Below are positions 63,716 through 64,000 of a DNA stretch of 64,000 bases, one piece after another. The translations under genes and the position numbers were made by a program. Source of the DNA: Pseudorasbora parva (Eukaryota; Chordata; Actinopteri; Cypriniformes; Gobionidae); contig NC_090184.1 in assembly GCF_024679245.1 (NCBI RefSeq), positions 5,001-69,000 of the forward strand, given 5' to 3'. Every line of letters begins with the position of its first letter. The first letter of the stretch is position 1. The notes beneath the pieces were generated by a model. The model was not told the DNA's origin, ran no database searches, and saw only the letters and a program-made list of their open reading frames with translations.

Positions 63716-64000
63716 AGACAAAATGGGTAATGAGCAGATTTAACAAAAGGATGTTTAAGATCCCTGCACCTCTGACCCATGAATCGTCTAACTGCGTTTA
63801 CCTGGCTTTCTGTTCAAGATGCAGGAGACAATACGTCGGCCAAACGAAAAATGAACTCCGTGTTCGGGCTTATCAACATGCACACAACATTTTGCATGCC
63901 GTTGATAAGCGCCGACACCTCGTTCAACACTTTCTGGCCCACGGGTTGTCCTCGTTCAGAATCACCGCACTCCAGTCGGATCCAGCGTGGTCCCTAAAGG
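63715..64000 (+). CDS. Penelope-like element ORF fragment, GIY-YIG endonuclease domain (5'-truncated, continues past window)
   Basis: The frame with codons starting at 63715 and 63781 is open for 95 codons to the window edge. No start codon was chosen because the ORF is cut by telomere repeats. Residues 28-30 (VYL) and 40-42 (YVG) correspond to the GIY and YIG motifs. A CxxC (33-36) lies between them, and QTK then an R-rich helix (LRVRAYQH, 48-55) carries the expected conserved Arg. HFxxH at 72-76 and RITALQ follow, as in GIY-YIG domains fused to Penelope-like reverse transcriptases. The conserved Glu would lie beyond the edge. The domain normally nicks target DNA for retrotransposition. The reverse transcriptase should precede it but is missing. 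Another open frame at 63779 on the same strand is a shadow. Activity of the copy is unlikely given the lost 5' part. Confidence 0.75.

Noticed and set aside
63779..63997. 72-residue open frame starting with Met
   Set aside because: It overlaps the GIY-YIG frame in a different phase; the latter shows clear family motifs while this one does not.

Overview
This window is the left end of a eukaryotic chromosome, read from the telomere tip inward. It opens with 745 bp of unbroken CCCTAA (the C-rich strand of a TTAGGG telomere). Almost everything after it is subtelomeric repeat DNA separated by interstitial telomeric sequence (ITS). TTAGGG telomeres, a Penelope-like GIY-YIG endonuclease fragment and hammerhead-ribozyme repeats of the metazoan minimalist type point to an animal, probably a fish or marine invertebrate. 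I cannot name the species. No host gene is visible. The only convincing protein-coding sequence is the retroelement fragment at the right edge.

Layout. 1-745: terminal telomere. 746-5852: two left-truncated copies of a ~6.9 kb subtelomeric unit, a hairpin-rich 420 bp element, and ITS tracts, the longest about 1.3 kb. 5853-36052: a left-truncated unit followed by four near-identical full units (6877, 6877, 6876 and 6877 bp). 36040-42121: more truncated units, two further copies of the hairpin element, and ITS. 42122-51301: a more diverged pair of units (one truncated, one full at 6977 bp). 51289-51396: ITS. 51397-61506: twelve tandem copies of an 841 bp unit. 61507-61650: ITS. 61651-63595: a diverged sister array (one partial and two full 842 bp units). 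63596-63715: ITS. 63715-64000: 5'-truncated Penelope-like ORF with a GIY-YIG domain.

The most interesting system is the 841 bp family. Each unit carries CCAAT, GC and TATA promoter elements, then a complete minimalist type I hammerhead fold with a GUC cleavage site. Two related RNA modules with compensatory base changes follow, and a perfect UUCG hairpin lies at the unit end. Both arrays stop at the same position, a natural CCCCTAAC, where telomere repeats begin. Their left ends are truncated at different points and capped by telomere repeats. The sense strand points toward the centromere. That is the polarity expected if RNA copies were reverse-transcribed onto exposed telomere ends, as proposed for telomere-associated Penelope-like elements. 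It also resembles retrozymes, tandem hammerhead repeats that give circular RNA.

The 6.9 kb units follow a similar rule (constant right edge, variable left edges). However, their right edge is a short telomere-like motif inside an 87 bp insertion flanked by a 6 bp direct repeat, so recombination at that motif explains them equally well. The segment 743-4637 recurs at 34246-38140 with a constant offset of 33,503 bp, indicating recent large-scale amplification of this chromosome end or an assembly problem.
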